Of a DNA stretch of 64,000 bases, positions 37,323 to 46,747 are shown in pieces. The position numbers were made by a program, and so were the translations under genes. This DNA comes from Bacillus sp. FJAT-27445. Lineage in GTDB: Bacteria; Bacillota; Bacilli; Bacillales; Cytobacillaceae. Where the stretch lies: positions 642,044 to 706,043 of the forward strand of contig NZ_LMTI01000002.1 of NCBI RefSeq assembly GCF_001510665.1. The letters run 5' to 3'. How positions within the stretch are numbered: the stretch's first letter is position 1; every line of letters begins with the position of its first letter. Under the pieces are notes generated by a model. It searched no databases and had not been told where the DNA came from. It saw only the letters and a list, made by a program, of their open reading frames with translations.

Positions 37323-38321
37323 ATGAAAAAACGTTACAGGGCGGCAATGATGATGCTTGTAGCCGCTATGCTGGTCCTCTCCGCATGCCAGGATAAAACG
37401 GAGGAAAAAAAGCTTGAGAAAATTCGCGTGGCTGAGGTAACCAGGTCGATTTTCTATGCCCCAGAATATGTTGCCCTTGCAAAAGGCTTCTTTAAGGAGG
37501 AAGGCCTTGATGTAGAGCTGACGACCACATGGGGCGGTGACAAAACAATGACCGCACTGCTTTCGGGCGGTGCCGATATAGCCCTTGTTGGGTCGGAAAC
37601 CTCCATTTATGTGCATGCACAAGGTTCGAGCGATCCTGTTATCAATTTTGCCCAGCTGACCCAGACGGACGGCACTTTCCTTGTCTCTCGAACGAAAATT
37701 GATAACTTTTCCTGGGATATGCTGAAGGGCAAAACCTTCCTTGGCCAGCGCAAAGGCGGGATGCCGCAGATGGCAGGCGAGTTTGTCCTGAAAAAACACG
37801 GCATTGACCCCCACAAGGATTTAAAGCTTATCCAAAACATTGACTTCGCGAATATTGCCAATGCATTTGCCGGCGGGACTGGGGAATTTGTCCAGCTTTT
37901 CGAGCCCACTGCAAGCATTTTTGAAAAAGAGGGCAAGGGCCATATTGTCGCTTCCTTCGGAACGGAGTCCGGACATCTCCCTTATACCACATTCATGGCT
38001 AAAGAAAGCTATATGAAAAATAATCCGGCGACAATCGAAAAATTTACAAGAGCCGTTTACAAAGCCCAGCAATGGGTCGAAAAAACGGATTCAAAAGAGA
38101 TAGCTAACGCAATTGAATCGTATTTTGAAGATACAGACCCCGGGATTATTGAAACTGTCGTGGAACGCTATAAGAGCCAGGGATCGTTCGCCACCGATCC
38201 AGTCCTTGATGAGGAAGAATGGAATAACCTTCAGGACATCATGGATGAAGCAGGCGAACTTCCCAAGCGGATTGAACATAGTATCCTCGTGAATACCATG
38301 ATTGCCGAAAAGATTAAATGA
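37323..38321 (+). CDS. ytlA: ABC transporter substrate-binding lipoprotein (YtlA)
   Basis: 332 residues of the NMT1/SsuA-like group that binds thiamine pyrimidine, sulfonate or nitrate-type ligands. The signal peptide ends in the lipobox LVLSAC (Cys about 22), so it is a lipoprotein on the outer face. IRVAEVTRSIFYAPEYVALAKGFF is the family's start. The ligand is not known. CAGGAGGTATTGAT precedes the ATG. It is first of the ytlA-ytlC-ytlD operon. Confidence 0.9.
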   Translation: MKKRYRAAMMMLVAAMLVLSACQDKTEEKKLEKIRVAEVTRSIFYAPEYVALAKGFFKEEGLDVELTTTWGGDKTMTALLSGGADIALVGSETSIYVHAQGSSDPVINFAQLTQTDGTFLVSRTKIDNFSWDMLKGKTFLGQRKGGMPQMAGEFVLKKHGIDPHKDLKLIQNIDFANIANAFAGGTGEFVQLFEPTASIFEKEGKGHIVASFGTESGHLPYTTFMAKESYMKNNPATIEKFTRAVYKAQQWVEKTDSKEIANAIESYFEDTDPGIIETVVERYKSQGSFATDPVLDEEEWNNLQDIMDEAGELPKRIEHSILVNTMIAEKIK

Positions 38322-38343
38322 TTGCCCAAAAGGAGGCCGCCTT

Positions 38344-39111
38344 ATGAGTTTCCTGACCATTGAAGGAATCCATCACACTTATTTCACAAAAAATATGGCA
38401 GTTACGGCCCTCTCCGATATTGGGCTTTCGGCGGAGGAAGGAGAATTTATCTCCTTCCTTGGCCCAAGCGGCTGCGGAAAAACGACATTGCTTTCCATCA
38501 TTGCAGGATTGATTGCTCCAACTAGGGGAAGCGTGCTGGTAGGCGGCAAGCCAACATCTTTTGCCAAAAACGAAATCGGCTATATGCTTCAGCAAGATTA
38601 TCTTTTTCCATGGAAAACGATTGAAGAAAACGTCCTGATTGGCTTAAAGCTCGCTAAAACGCTAACCCCCGAACGACGGGAAACGGCAATCAAACTGCTG
38701 GAGGAAATCGGCCTGCCAGGAGTCGAAAAAAAACTTCCGAAACAGCTTTCAGGCGGGATGAGGCAGCGGGCGGCCCTTGCCAGGACCCTTGCAGCCGAAC
38801 CAAAGGTGCTTCTTCTTGATGAACCTTTTTCCGCCCTTGATTACCAATCAAAGCTTAAACTCGAAGATCTTGTTTCATCAACGTTGAAAGGACTTGGAAA
38901 AACGGCCGTCCTCGTCACACACGATATCGGCGAAGCAATCGCGATGAGTGACAGGGTGTATCTCTTCTCCTCAAGTCCGGGCCGGATCCATAGAACTTTT
39001 GTGATTCCGGATGAAATAAGGAAGCTCACGCCTTTTGAATCGAGGAACCATGAGTGCTACAGCAAAATTTTCAAAGAAATATGGAAGGAGCTGGAGTCTC
39101 TTGAACAATGA
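38344..39111 (+). CDS. ytlC: ABC transporter ATP-binding protein (YtlC)
   Basis: 255 residues, SsuB/TauB-like. Walker A is GPSGCGKTT (about residue 38), the signature is LSGGMRQR, Walker B is [12 protein letters not shown] and the H-loop is VTHDIGEA. It powers import of the YtlA ligand. AAAGGAGGCCGCCTT precedes the ATG. Its end overlaps the ytlD start by 11 bases. Confidence 0.93.
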   Translation: MSFLTIEGIHHTYFTKNMAVTALSDIGLSAEEGEFISFLGPSGCGKTTLLSIIAGLIAPTRGSVLVGGKPTSFAKNEIGYMLQQDYLFPWKTIEENVLIGLKLAKTLTPERRETAIKLLEEIGLPGVEKKLPKQLSGGMRQRAALARTLAAEPKVLLLDEPFSALDYQSKLKLEDLVSSTLKGLGKTAVLVTHDIGEAIAMSDRVYLFSSSPGRIHRTFVIPDEIRKLTPFESRNHECYSKIFKEIWKELESLEQ

Positions 39112-39904
39112 AACAGCCATCAGCTCCCAACATGCACTATACCTGCTTTCCCTAAAGAAAGAAAAGCGGAAGGTCCGATTTTTTCAGTTGCTGATTTTCA
39201 TAGTATTTTTCTCCGGCTGGGAGCTATGCAGCCATAAGCAATGGGTAGACCCGCTCATTTTCAGCTCCCCTTCGAAAATTTGGAGATTGCTGGTTGAAAA
39301 GGTGCTGGATGGCAGCCTTTTTTCAAACCTTGCCATTACTTTATCCGAAACGGTTGCCGGGTTTATTCTTGGAACACTGCTGGGAACGTTGATTGCCGCA
39401 ATCCTATGGTGGTCTCCCATCCTGTCAAAAATTCTCGACCCCTATTTAGTCATCCTGAATGCAATGCCGAAAGTTGCCCTTGGCCCTATTCTCATTGTTG
39501 CTTTAGGACCCGGCTACACGTCAATCATCTCGATGGGTGCCATCATCTCGATCATCATCACAACAATCGTAGTCTATACGTCTTTCCGTGAAGTCGACCC
39601 GAACTACTTGAAGGTTTTGCAGACATTTGGGGCTACCAGGTACCAATGCTTTAAGGAAGCCGTCCTGCCGGCATCCTTCCCGACAATTATTTCAACGCTG
39701 AAAGTGAATGTCGGTCTTTCGTGGGTTGGAGTTATCGTTGGTGAATTCCTTGTATCTTCAAAAGGACTCGGCTATATGATTATTTATGGCTTCCAGGTAT
39801 TTAATTTTACCCTTGTGCTATTGTCCCTGCTCGTCATTGCCATTTTCGCGACATTAATGTACCAGATTGTTGCGATGATAGAGAGAAGGCTCGTAAAGGA
39901 TTGA
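39101..39904 (+). CDS. ytlD: ABC transporter permease (YtlD)
   Basis: About 267 residues with six predicted membrane segments. The EAA-type loop, [19 protein letters not shown], couples to the ATPase. The TTG at 39101 follows AAGGAG at a long spacing of about 10 bases, and overlaps the end of ytlC; no better start was found. It completes an importer for a small, probably heterocyclic or sulfonated compound. Confidence 0.88.
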   Translation: MNNETAISSQHALYLLSLKKEKRKVRFFQLLIFIVFFSGWELCSHKQWVDPLIFSSPSKIWRLLVEKVLDGSLFSNLAITLSETVAGFILGTLLGTLIAAILWWSPILSKILDPYLVILNAMPKVALGPILIVALGPGYTSIISMGAIISIIITTIVVYTSFREVDPNYLKVLQTFGATRYQCFKEAVLPASFPTIISTLKVNVGLSWVGVIVGEFLVSSKGLGYMIIYGFQVFNFTLVLLSLLVIAIFATLMYQIVAMIERRLVKD

Positions 39905-39912
39905 AAAAGTTC

Positions 39913-39942
39913 CGGCTGGACATCTGTGCCAGCCGCTATTTT
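39913..39942 (+). terminator. Terminator of ytlD
   Basis: CGGCTGG (39913-39919) pairs with CCAGCCG (39929-39935), followed by CTATTTTT. The tail runs into the 3' end of the convergent ytkD. Confidence 0.8.
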
Positions 39943-40415
39943 TCCAGAAGTTTTTGTTCCCTAATCCGCTCCAGGCATTCGCCTATGACACGATCCTTCA
40001 TGATAAAGCTATAGTCTTCTCCAAATCGCAGTTCACCCAAACTTCCATCAACAAAATGGGGGCCAACCGTTTCAAAATAGGAATCCTGAGCCTGCACATC
40101 CTCTACTTTCCCGAAAAAAACTGCTTTTACAAAGGCATGCTCGGTGCTGGTTACACGATAATCAGCTAACCAATACAGCTGCCCGAGCACTCCTCCAGTT
40201 TCCTCAAGGACCTCACGGCGGGCGGCCTCTTCCAGTGTTTCGCCCGGTTCCACCTTTCCACCCGGAAATTCCAATCCGCGCTTCCCATGCTTCGTCAACA
40301 GCCACTTTCCTTTATAAACGCAAATGGCCAGAACATGGCCTGTTTTTTCACAAAATGCGTTTCTTTTAAAAGATAGTTCAACCTTATACCCGTTTATATC
40401 CTGAAATTCTTTCAT
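39936..40415 (-). CDS. ytkD: Nudix hydrolase YtkD (8-oxo-dGTP/RNA pyrophosphohydrolase type)
   Basis: A 159-residue Nudix enzyme with a complete box, GGKVEPGETLEEAARREV and then LEETGG (about residues 49-72). In B. subtilis YtkD hydrolyses oxidised and normal nucleoside triphosphates and protects against mutation. It is convergent with ytlD, as in B. subtilis. Confidence 0.9.
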   Translation of the reverse strand: MKEFQDINGYKVELSFKRNAFCEKTGHVLAICVYKGKWLLTKHGKRGLEFPGGKVEPGETLEEAARREVLEETGGVLGQLYWLADYRVTSTEHAFVKAVFFGKVEDVQAQDSYFETVGPHFVDGSLGELRFGEDYSFIMKDRVIGECLERIREQKLLEK

Positions 40416-40580
40416 CCCTTATACCTTACCCCACGAATTATTTTTTCACTTGCTACACTTTCATAGTAGCCTTGATTTCCCTTCCTTTCAATTTACTTGT
40501 GAATTTTTCGCAGAAAGCGTTTCACTCTGGCCATTCTGGCTAAAGGAGAATAATGAGAACAAATTGGAAGGAGGGTCTAT

Positions 40581-41405
40581 TTGAAAAAATATCGTATAGG
40601 GATGATTGGATTGGCCCTCCTTTTGCTGACGGCGTCCTGCAGTATTAATAGGGAGGACAGCCGTGAGAAGGCAACTGCCCCCGATTACACCCCAAAACAG
40701 GTGATTTCCAAAGCAGAAATGGCTTTCGAAAAATTAAGGGGCCTGTCCGTTAATCTGGAAATATCCCAGCACATGCAGGGATACGAAGCGGGGAGCAATG
40801 TGAATCTCGATTCAAAAATTCAAACTGATATCCTAACTGAACCGGTAGCCTTTCATCAAACATCCGAGATAAAAAATGCCCTCACCGGGGAGGTTCAACT
40901 CTCGGAGGCCTACTATACGAATGAAGGAATGTTTCTGTATGACGGAAGCCGAAGGGAGTGGAAGCGTTATTCCCCGGAAATAGCTTCAGCTACAATCCTG
41001 CCTTTCGCGCAAATGAACCCGGCAGCCGAGCTTCACACGGCGGAAGGATTATCAGAGACCTTATCAATGACAAAAACTAGCGAGGAATACATTGTTACGT
41101 TAACAGCGAATGGAGGTAAACATGAGGAAGAACTTAAAAAAATAATTATGGGCAGAATGCCTGCAATACTGCAGCGCAACAAGGAATTTCTTGAACGCAT
41201 GAAAATAACAGCGTTCAATTATGAACTTGCTGTTAACAAGAAGAGTTTTCTTCCCTCCCGGTTTAATGCCAGGGCTGAAATAGTGCTTTTCAATGCTGGA
41301 AATTCTGTTACAATGAAACAGGAGATGGAAGGTTTTTATAAAAATTTTAATAAAATCCGGGAAATTTCTGTGCCTGAATCCATTCAGCAGCTGGCGGGAG
41401 AATGA
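40581..41405 (+). CDS. Lipoprotein of the DUF6612 type
   Basis: A 274-residue secreted lipoprotein with lipobox LLTASC (Cys about 20). The mature part resembles LolA/DUF6612 folds: an early helix (PKQVISKAEMAFEKLRGLSV) and then alternating beta strands. These proteins probably bind lipids or other hydrophobic molecules, but the function is unproven. The TTG at 40581 follows AAGGAGGG at good spacing. No downstream partner is visible. Confidence 0.75.
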   Translation: MKKYRIGMIGLALLLLTASCSINREDSREKATAPDYTPKQVISKAEMAFEKLRGLSVNLEISQHMQGYEAGSNVNLDSKIQTDILTEPVAFHQTSEIKNALTGEVQLSEAYYTNEGMFLYDGSRREWKRYSPEIASATILPFAQMNPAAELHTAEGLSETLSMTKTSEEYIVTLTANGGKHEEELKKIIMGRMPAILQRNKEFLERMKITAFNYELAVNKKSFLPSRFNARAEIVLFNAGNSVTMKQEMEGFYKNFNKIREISVPESIQQLAGE

Positions 41406-41420
41406 ACCGTACGGTTGTAA

Positions 41421-41753
41421 TCATGCCAACGGATCCTCGAACAGTATACCCATTTCCTGTATATGTTTCTTTGCCTGTTCATCCCCAAGTTCAAAGATAG
41501 CCTGGTAAATTTTTTGCAGCCTTTCGTCGTATGCGTTATTTTCCTTATCATGGTGATATTCAACAAAAGGAATGTGGGCCCTGATGAACGTGCGCCATTC
41601 ATTCCAATAATTCTCATCAAAGGCGGAGCGCAGTTCGGTAATTTCGTCATCGGTTGCCTCAATCTTGAAATTCCAGGTAGAGTTCGTTCCGTCCCTGGAA
41701 ATCTCACCGTTTGCTATTGAGACATAATACGTTTTCTTTTCATTGTCCAACAC
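41421..41753 (-). CDS. Conserved-looking small protein, unknown function
   Basis: About 110 residues, beginning LDNEKKTYYVSIANGEI after the start. It has an N-terminal beta part and C-terminal helices (ERLQKIYQAIFELGDEQAKKHI), with aromatic and acidic residues dominating. The GTG at 41753 is chosen because AAAGGAG lies seven bases upstream. It is soluble, with no known domain that I can name. It lies tail-to-tail with the DUF6612 gene, 15 bases apart. Confidence 0.7.
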   Translation of the reverse strand: MLDNEKKTYYVSIANGEISRDGTNSTWNFKIEATDDEITELRSAFDENYWNEWRTFIRAHIPFVEYHHDKENNAYDERLQKIYQAIFELGDEQAKKHIQEMGILFEDPLA

Positions 41754-41904
41754 AGCTTGGCTCCTTTCAACTCTATTATGAATTGTTTCCCTCAAAGAGG
41801 AATCATTTATTCATGGGGCCCTTGCTTGGATAGGAATACTTTTTTTAACAAAGGGTATTAAAATAATAAGCTAAAAATTTCTTCTTGTCTGGAGGTGAAG
41901 TGTT

Positions 41905-42159
41905 GTGAAATTAGTTGATGAGCTGTATGAATTATACCGCAACAAGCTTACCGGGGATGAAGAAGATATTGATATGCTTGCATTTGCCTTTCTAGAGGAA
42001 ATGACGCATGAAGATTTGCTTGCACTGATTCAGGATATGGACAAGCAGGAGCTGTATGACCTTATGGGGATTTATCTCATTGAAAGCCTTAAAGGGAAAT
42101 TTGCCAAGGATGATTATGGGCAGCGCGCCGTAACCTTCTATCCTAGAAATATACATTAA
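41905..42159 (+). CDS. DUF6154-like small protein
   Basis: An 84-residue acidic, helical protein (MKLVDELYELYRNKL...), with the repeated pattern EDLLALIQDMDKQELYDLMG and a basic C-terminus. The GTG at 41905 follows GGAGGTGAAG. Length and pattern fit a Bacillus family of unknown function; the DUF number is recalled and uncertain. It is upstream of the YtzI-like gene. Confidence 0.7.
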   Translation: MKLVDELYELYRNKLTGDEEDIDMLAFAFLEEMTHEDLLALIQDMDKQELYDLMGIYLIESLKGKFAKDDYGQRAVTFYPRNIH

Positions 42160-42323
42160 AAATACATAGGGGTTGGGAAAAAGAGGACCTTCCGTAAAGT
42201 TAGGGTTCTTTTTTTTGCATAAGAAAGGGATGGCGGCTCTTTGGCCTTTCCCCTACCCTTATGCTACAATGAAGGCAAAAGGAACAGCCGAGAGGAAGGC
42301 TGGATGGACAACGGGGGATGAAA

Positions 42324-42494
42324 ATGGTTTTTGTAATGATATTCAGCATCATTATTTGTATCGCAGTCATTTGGCTCACAGTCATTGTTACCAATAAAGC
42401 CTACGCTTTCAGACATTCGGTTGATACACTGGATTCAGGTCGCAATGAAACTAAAGACTCAAAAAATAGCATAGAGAACGCAGCTAATAAGTAA
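42324..42494 (+). CDS. ytzI: YtzI-like single-span membrane protein
   Basis: A 56-residue protein: one N-terminal membrane helix (about residues 2-24) followed by NKAYAFRHSVDTLD and a hydrophilic tail. This arrangement matches YtzI of Bacillus; the function is unknown. GGGGG lies seven bases before this ATG; another ATG six bases upstream is too close to the site. It ends exactly at a strong terminator, which supports a real gene. Confidence 0.75.
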   Translation: MVFVMIFSIIICIAVIWLTVIVTNKAYAFRHSVDTLDSGRNETKDSKNSIENAANK

Positions 42495-42536
42495 AAGGCT
42501 TCCCGGATAGAAAATCCCGGGAAGCCTTTTGCTTTT
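42493..42536 (+). terminator. Terminator after ytzI
   Basis: AAAAGGCTTCCCGG (42493-42506) pairs with CCGGGAAGCCTTTT (42517-42530), followed by GCTTTTG. Confidence 0.93.
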
Positions 42537-42582
42537 GTAGAACCTATTACTCTTCAAACCTGGAAATCTGCCAGATGTACTG

Positions 42583-43056
42583 TTAAGCAAAAACCTGCTT
42601 CAATTCTTCCTTGCTATGGCCGAGCCAAAAGCGCATCAGCTTCTTCGCGCCTTCAAGGTCATGAAGCTTTGCCTGGCCGCACTGCTTCTCATTCGCAGCC
42701 GGTATTTCAGTTATTTCAACGGCATCCTTCATTGTGTCATCAAGCAGATCAATGATTTCTTCCACCGTCGGTTCACCGCTTACGACTAGATAGTAGCCAG
42801 TCTGGCAGCCCATCGGCGAAATGTCGATAATATCAAAATGCTCGTATTTATCCGCATGCTTACGGATATTAAACGCAAGCAGATGTTCAAGTGTATGGAT
42901 CGAATCCGGCTTCATTGCCTGTTTGTTCGGCTGGCAAAAACGGATATCATATTTATTAACAACTCCGTCGCTGCCGACTTTATGGACGCCGCAGTGGCGG
43001 ACATATGGAGCTTTAACGGCATTATGGTCAAGATCAAAGCTTTCAACTGAAGGCAT
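42583..43056 (-). CDS. luxS: S-ribosylhomocysteine lyase (autoinducer-2 synthesis)
   Basis: 157 residues, identical in length to B. subtilis LuxS. The metal site is [11 protein letters not shown] (His and Glu-His) plus the Cys of [12 protein letters not shown], and the catalytic Cys is in VRLAKTD-opposite strand segment [13 protein letters not shown] region. It cleaves S-ribosylhomocysteine to homocysteine and DPD, recycling SAM by-products. The ATG at 43056 follows AAAGGAGTGAAATG. It appears monocistronic and has no S-box. Confidence 0.96.
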   Translation of the reverse strand: MPSVESFDLDHNAVKAPYVRHCGVHKVGSDGVVNKYDIRFCQPNKQAMKPDSIHTLEHLLAFNIRKHADKYEHFDIIDISPMGCQTGYYLVVSGEPTVEEIIDLLDDTMKDAVEITEIPAANEKQCGQAKLHDLEGAKKLMRFWLGHSKEELKQVFA

Positions 43057-43199
43057 GCATTTCACTCCTTTAAGCATTCTAGCCTAATAATACCATAAAT
43101 TCCGACTAATTTCATCTACATTTAGGAAATTCATGTTTTAGACGCCTTACCTCTTTTGTGATAAAGTGATTAGAAAAGCGCAAAAATGGAGAAAGCAAT

Positions 43200-43472
43200 A
43201 TGCTGAAAAAAATTTTTATCGGAATCATCCGTTTTTACCAAATCGCCATTTCCCCTTTAAAACCGCCAACCTGCAGATTCTATCCAACCTGTTCCACATA
43301 CGGGCTTGAATCCGTCCGCAGGTTTGGCGCGCTTAAGGGTGGCTGGCTCGCAGTTAAAAGGATCGCCAAATGCCACCCGCTTCATCCCGGCGGCATTGAC
43401 CCTGTTCCGGAAGAATGGCCTGGCAGGAAAAAAGCGTCCGAATCAAAACGTATTCAGGGCCCTCCTGATTAA
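43200..43472 (+). CDS. yidD: Membrane protein insertion efficiency factor YidD
   Basis: A 90-residue protein. [20 protein letters not shown] followed by [12 protein letters not shown] and [14 protein letters not shown] are the invariant YidD features. It is thought to help YidC-dependent membrane insertion. An amphipathic N-terminal helix touches the membrane. Its stop overlaps the end of the convergent carbonic anhydrase gene by four bases. Confidence 0.94.
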   Translation: MLKKIFIGIIRFYQIAISPLKPPTCRFYPTCSTYGLESVRRFGALKGGWLAVKRIAKCHPLHPGGIDPVPEEWPGRKKASESKRIQGPPD

Positions 43473-44026
43473 TAACCGTTCACCACGAGGTCAAGCTTGC
43501 CTGTTTCCGGGTTGATAACAAGGCCGTGTACGGGAAGATCAGCCGGCATTAGCGGATGTTTTTTTATCATCTCGACACTGTGCTTTACGCTATCGGTCAC
43601 GTTATCAAAGCCGTGCAGCCACTGGTTGATGTCTATTCCCGAATAATTGAGGGTATCGAGCGTCTCTTCTGCAACGCCCCTCTCTTTCATGGATTCAATC
43701 ACCGCCTCCGCTTTCATCCCGCTCATACCGCAATCATGATGGCCAATCACCATAACTTCCTCTGCTTGAAGCTGATAAACTGCTACTAGGATGCTGCGCA
43801 TGATACTCCCAAACGGGTGGGCAATCAATGCACCGGCATTCTTAATTAATTTCACGTCTCCATTGCTGAGGTTCATCGATTTTGGCAAAAGCTCCAAAAG
43901 CCTTGTATCCATGCAAGTCAAAATAACCATTTTTTTATTCGGAAATTTTGTTGTCTGGTACTTTTCATATTCCTTATGTTCAACGAAGGTTTTATTGTAT
44001 TCCAGAATTTCATTCAGCATTTCCAT
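43469..44026 (-). CDS. ytiB: Beta-class carbonic anhydrase (YtiB)
   Basis: A 185-residue zinc enzyme interconverting CO2 and bicarbonate. The metal site is CMDTRL (Cys, Asp-Arg pair, about residue 38) plus GHHDCGM (His and Cys, about residue 95). GGTGAGGTACAA precedes the ATG. It is divergent from the zinc-binding lipoprotein gene; the two Zur-like boxes lie 140-200 bases upstream and could also affect it, which is speculative. Confidence 0.92.
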   Translation of the reverse strand: MEMLNEILEYNKTFVEHKEYEKYQTTKFPNKKMVILTCMDTRLLELLPKSMNLSNGDVKLIKNAGALIAHPFGSIMRSILVAVYQLQAEEVMVIGHHDCGMSGMKAEAVIESMKERGVAEETLDTLNYSGIDINQWLHGFDNVTDSVKHSVEMIKKHPLMPADLPVHGLVINPETGKLDLVVNGY

Positions 44027-44167
44027 TTGTACCTCACCTTTTTAACTAGATTTACTGCGGCTAGTTTGCCACAAAAGTTTCTTTTTATAGAATAACGGAA
44101 TTTAGAAAGGAAAAACAATTTTAAGCTTGCTTTCCAATAAATTTTTGTGTATGATAAACCAGTCAAC

Positions 44168-44229
44168 AAATCGGAATCATTACGTATTATAATATTTTTT
44201 TGAGATACAAATCGGAATCAATACGATTT
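44168..44229 (+). promoter_or_regulatory. Tandem Zur-like operators
   Basis: Two 21-bp sites, AAATCGGAATCATTACGTATT (as positions 44168-44188) and a second at 44209-44229 ending ATACGATTT, match the Bacillus Zur pattern AATCGTAATNATTACGATT closely. A TATAAT (44188-44193) lies between, so binding would block the promoter when zinc is sufficient. Confidence 0.82.
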
Positions 44230-44243
44230 GAAGAGGGGGAACA

Positions 44244-45227
44244 ATGATGAAGAAGAAAATGCTTGCACTCTTTGTCCTGTTGGCTGGTATGATTCTTACC
44301 GCGTGCGGCAGCGATGCTGGCCAGAAACCCGCAAAGAAGGATGACAAGGATGTGCTGACCGTTTATACGACGGTTTACCCACTTCAATATTTTACCGAAA
44401 GAATTGGCGGAAAGCACGTGGAGGTTCATTCCATCTACCCTCCAGGCGCAGATGAACATTCCTTCGAGCCCTCACAAAAGGATATGATTTCTCTCGCTGA
44501 ATCCGACCTGTTTATTTATATTGGCCTTGGTCTAGAAGGCTTTGTTGAAAAAGCAAAGCAAAGCCTGAAAAATGAAGATGTTACAATGATTGCCTCAGCA
44601 AAGGATATTCAGTTGGAAGAAGGTATCCACGAGGACGAACACGAAGATGGAAGCAGCCATGACGATGAAGGTACCGGGGATGAACACGGTCATAACCATG
44701 GAGGGATTGATCCGCATATTTGGCTTGACCCTGTTTATGCGAAATCAATGGCAGCGGCTATTGAAAATGCCCTGGCCGCCGAACTGCCGGATCACAAGGC
44801 TGATTTTGAACAAAATTATAATGAACTTATTTCTGACCTTGAAGCGCTTAACCAGAAATTCAAGGACACCGCAGCAGGTGCAAAACACAAGGAAATCATT
44901 GTCTCCCACGCAGCTTTTGGCTACTGGGAATCGAGGTATGGCATAAAGCAAATGTCGATTGCGGGAATGTCGACTGCGAGCGAGCCCACCCAAAAAGATA
45001 TGAAAAGAATTATCTCGACAGTGCGAAAGGCCGGCATAAAATACATTCTCGTCGAACAGAATGTATCTTCCAAGCTTGCGAAAACTGTTCAGGCTGAGAC
45101 AGGCGCGAGCATCATCCCCGTCCATAACTTAGCGACATTGACCGAGAAAAACATCAAGGACAAGGAAACGTATTTTTCAATTATGGAAAAAAATATTAAA
45201 ACGCTAAATACAGCTATGAATGAATAA
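44244..45227 (+). CDS. znuA: Zinc-binding ABC lipoprotein, ZnuA/AdcA type
   Basis: A 327-residue lipoprotein (lipobox LTACGS, Cys about 22) of the cluster A-I metal-binding family. A His/Asp/Glu-rich loop at about residues 130-155 (HEDEHEDGSSHDD, then GDEHGHNHGG) is typical of zinc rather than manganese binders; conserved ligands are in EHSFEPS, DPHIWLDP and SHAAFGYW. No permease or ATPase gene is adjacent, so it must use a transporter encoded elsewhere. It is predicted to be repressed by Zur. Confidence 0.92.
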   Translation: MMKKKMLALFVLLAGMILTACGSDAGQKPAKKDDKDVLTVYTTVYPLQYFTERIGGKHVEVHSIYPPGADEHSFEPSQKDMISLAESDLFIYIGLGLEGFVEKAKQSLKNEDVTMIASAKDIQLEEGIHEDEHEDGSSHDDEGTGDEHGHNHGGIDPHIWLDPVYAKSMAAAIENALAAELPDHKADFEQNYNELISDLEALNQKFKDTAAGAKHKEIIVSHAAFGYWESRYGIKQMSIAGMSTASEPTQKDMKRIISTVRKAGIKYILVEQNVSSKLAKTVQAETGASIIPVHNLATLTEKNIKDKETYFSIMEKNIKTLNTAMNE

Positions 45228-45237
45228 ATATCTCCCT

Positions 45238-45282
45238 AAAAGCATCCCTTGCCTCTCCGGCATGCGGATGCTTTTATTTTTT
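45238..45282 (+). terminator. Terminator of the zinc lipoprotein gene
   Basis: AAAAGCATCC pairs with GGATGCTTTT across an 18-base loop with inner pairing, followed by ATTTTTT. Confidence 0.9.
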
Positions 45283-45373
45283 ACAGGACCTGCCGTTTCT
45301 TTATAAAAGTGCAGTCTAAACCATTACGGTTTGGTCAACACTGTTGCTATGCATTTTTGAAAGGAAGAGTAAA

Positions 45374-46735
45374 ATGAGTGATTTGTTAATTGCCAGGTCC
45401 TTGTTCGGAACAACAATGGGTTTTCATATCATACATGCCACAATTGGGGTCGGGCTGCCGCTGATGATTCTTGCCGCAGAGTTGTTGTATCAAAAAACGA
45501 AGGATATCGAATATGTGGTAATGGCAAAGAGATGGACAAAGGCGTTTGCAGTGCTTTTGGGAGTCGGCATTCCGACAGGTACCATTGCGGGAACGCAGTT
45601 ATCGCTTTTGTGGCCGGGTTTTATGGAGGTCATTGGCCGAGTGATGGCCCTGCCATTCCAAATCGAGATTTATGCCTTTTTTGTGGAGGCCCTGTTCATG
45701 TCGATTTATGTATATGCGGCAGAACGGATTAAGCCATGGATGCGGATAGCCAGCCTAATCCTCGTCGCGCTTGGCGGATTGGCGTCAGCTGTTCTCATTA
45801 CGAATGTACATGCTTTCCAAGGGACACCTGCGGGATTTGATATTGTTAACGGCAAAATTGTAAACGTCGACCCGTGGAAGGCATTTTTCAATCCGAGCTT
45901 TTTTGTCACAGCGACACACGTAGCTGTTTCCGCCTATGTGGTTGGCGCTTTCGTTGTAGCAATGGTTGCAGCCTTTAAAATGCTTAGGGCAGAGCATGGT
46001 TCGAAAATTTATAAGTTTCATCAAAAGGCGCTTACCTTATCACTTATCATTGGCGGTATATTTTCCCTCTTAACGGCTGTTAACGGACATGAATCCGCTC
46101 AGATGCTTCATCAATATCAGCCTGAAAAGCTGGCGGCCGCTGAAGGGCTATTTGAAACACAGTCATATGCCCCACTCGCAATAGGCGGGCTGACTGACCG
46201 GGAGAGCGAATCGGTTAAATACGGAATCGAAATCCCCTGGGCGCTCAGTTTTCTGGCGGGAAACCGTTTTGACACAGTTGTAAAGGGGCTAAACGAATGG
46301 CCGGAGAGTGAGTGGCCGCCACTGTTTACTCACACACTTTTTAACGGGATGGTTTTTATCGGCACCTTTCTAATCCTAGTCGCCGCATTCGGCCTGTTTT
46401 GGAAAAGATTCTTAAAAAAAGATAAATACCCAAAATGGCTGCTATGGTCCTATGTGGCGTCCGGGCCGCTTTCGATTCTGGCCATAGAATTCGGCTGGAT
46501 ATTTGCCTGTACCGGCCGGCAGCCGTGGAACATTTACCGGATGCTTTCAACCGCTGAATCGGTCACAACACAGACGAATCTTGGCCCGATCTTCGCCATG
46601 TTTGTTTTGGTCTATATTATCCTGGCAGCTGCGGCGATTTTAGTCCTGCTTCACTTTTTTAAAAAGAATCCTGTCCAGCGTGATCTTGACCGTGCCAGAA
46701 GTAACAATGGACAGCTGTTCAGCTCGAATACATAA
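45374..46735 (+). CDS. ythA: Cytochrome bd-type quinol oxidase subunit I (YthA)
   Basis: 453 residues with about nine membrane segments. FHIIHATIGVG near the N-terminus holds a haem-ligand His, and GRQPW (in CTGRQPWNIYRM) is the CydA signature. The Q-loop is short, as in the cyanide-insensitive/short-loop group. It oxidises menaquinol and reduces oxygen without pumping protons. GAAAGGAAGAG precedes the ATG. It is followed after 12 bases by ythB. Confidence 0.93.
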   Translation: MSDLLIARSLFGTTMGFHIIHATIGVGLPLMILAAELLYQKTKDIEYVVMAKRWTKAFAVLLGVGIPTGTIAGTQLSLLWPGFMEVIGRVMALPFQIEIYAFFVEALFMSIYVYAAERIKPWMRIASLILVALGGLASAVLITNVHAFQGTPAGFDIVNGKIVNVDPWKAFFNPSFFVTATHVAVSAYVVGAFVVAMVAAFKMLRAEHGSKIYKFHQKALTLSLIIGGIFSLLTAVNGHESAQMLHQYQPEKLAAAEGLFETQSYAPLAIGGLTDRESESVKYGIEIPWALSFLAGNRFDTVVKGLNEWPESEWPPLFTHTLFNGMVFIGTFLILVAAFGLFWKRFLKKDKYPKWLLWSYVASGPLSILAIEFGWIFACTGRQPWNIYRMLSTAESVTTQTNLGPIFAMFVLVYIILAAAAILVLLHFFKKNPVQRDLDRARSNNGQLFSSNT

Positions 46736-46747
46736 GGAGGTGCGAAA

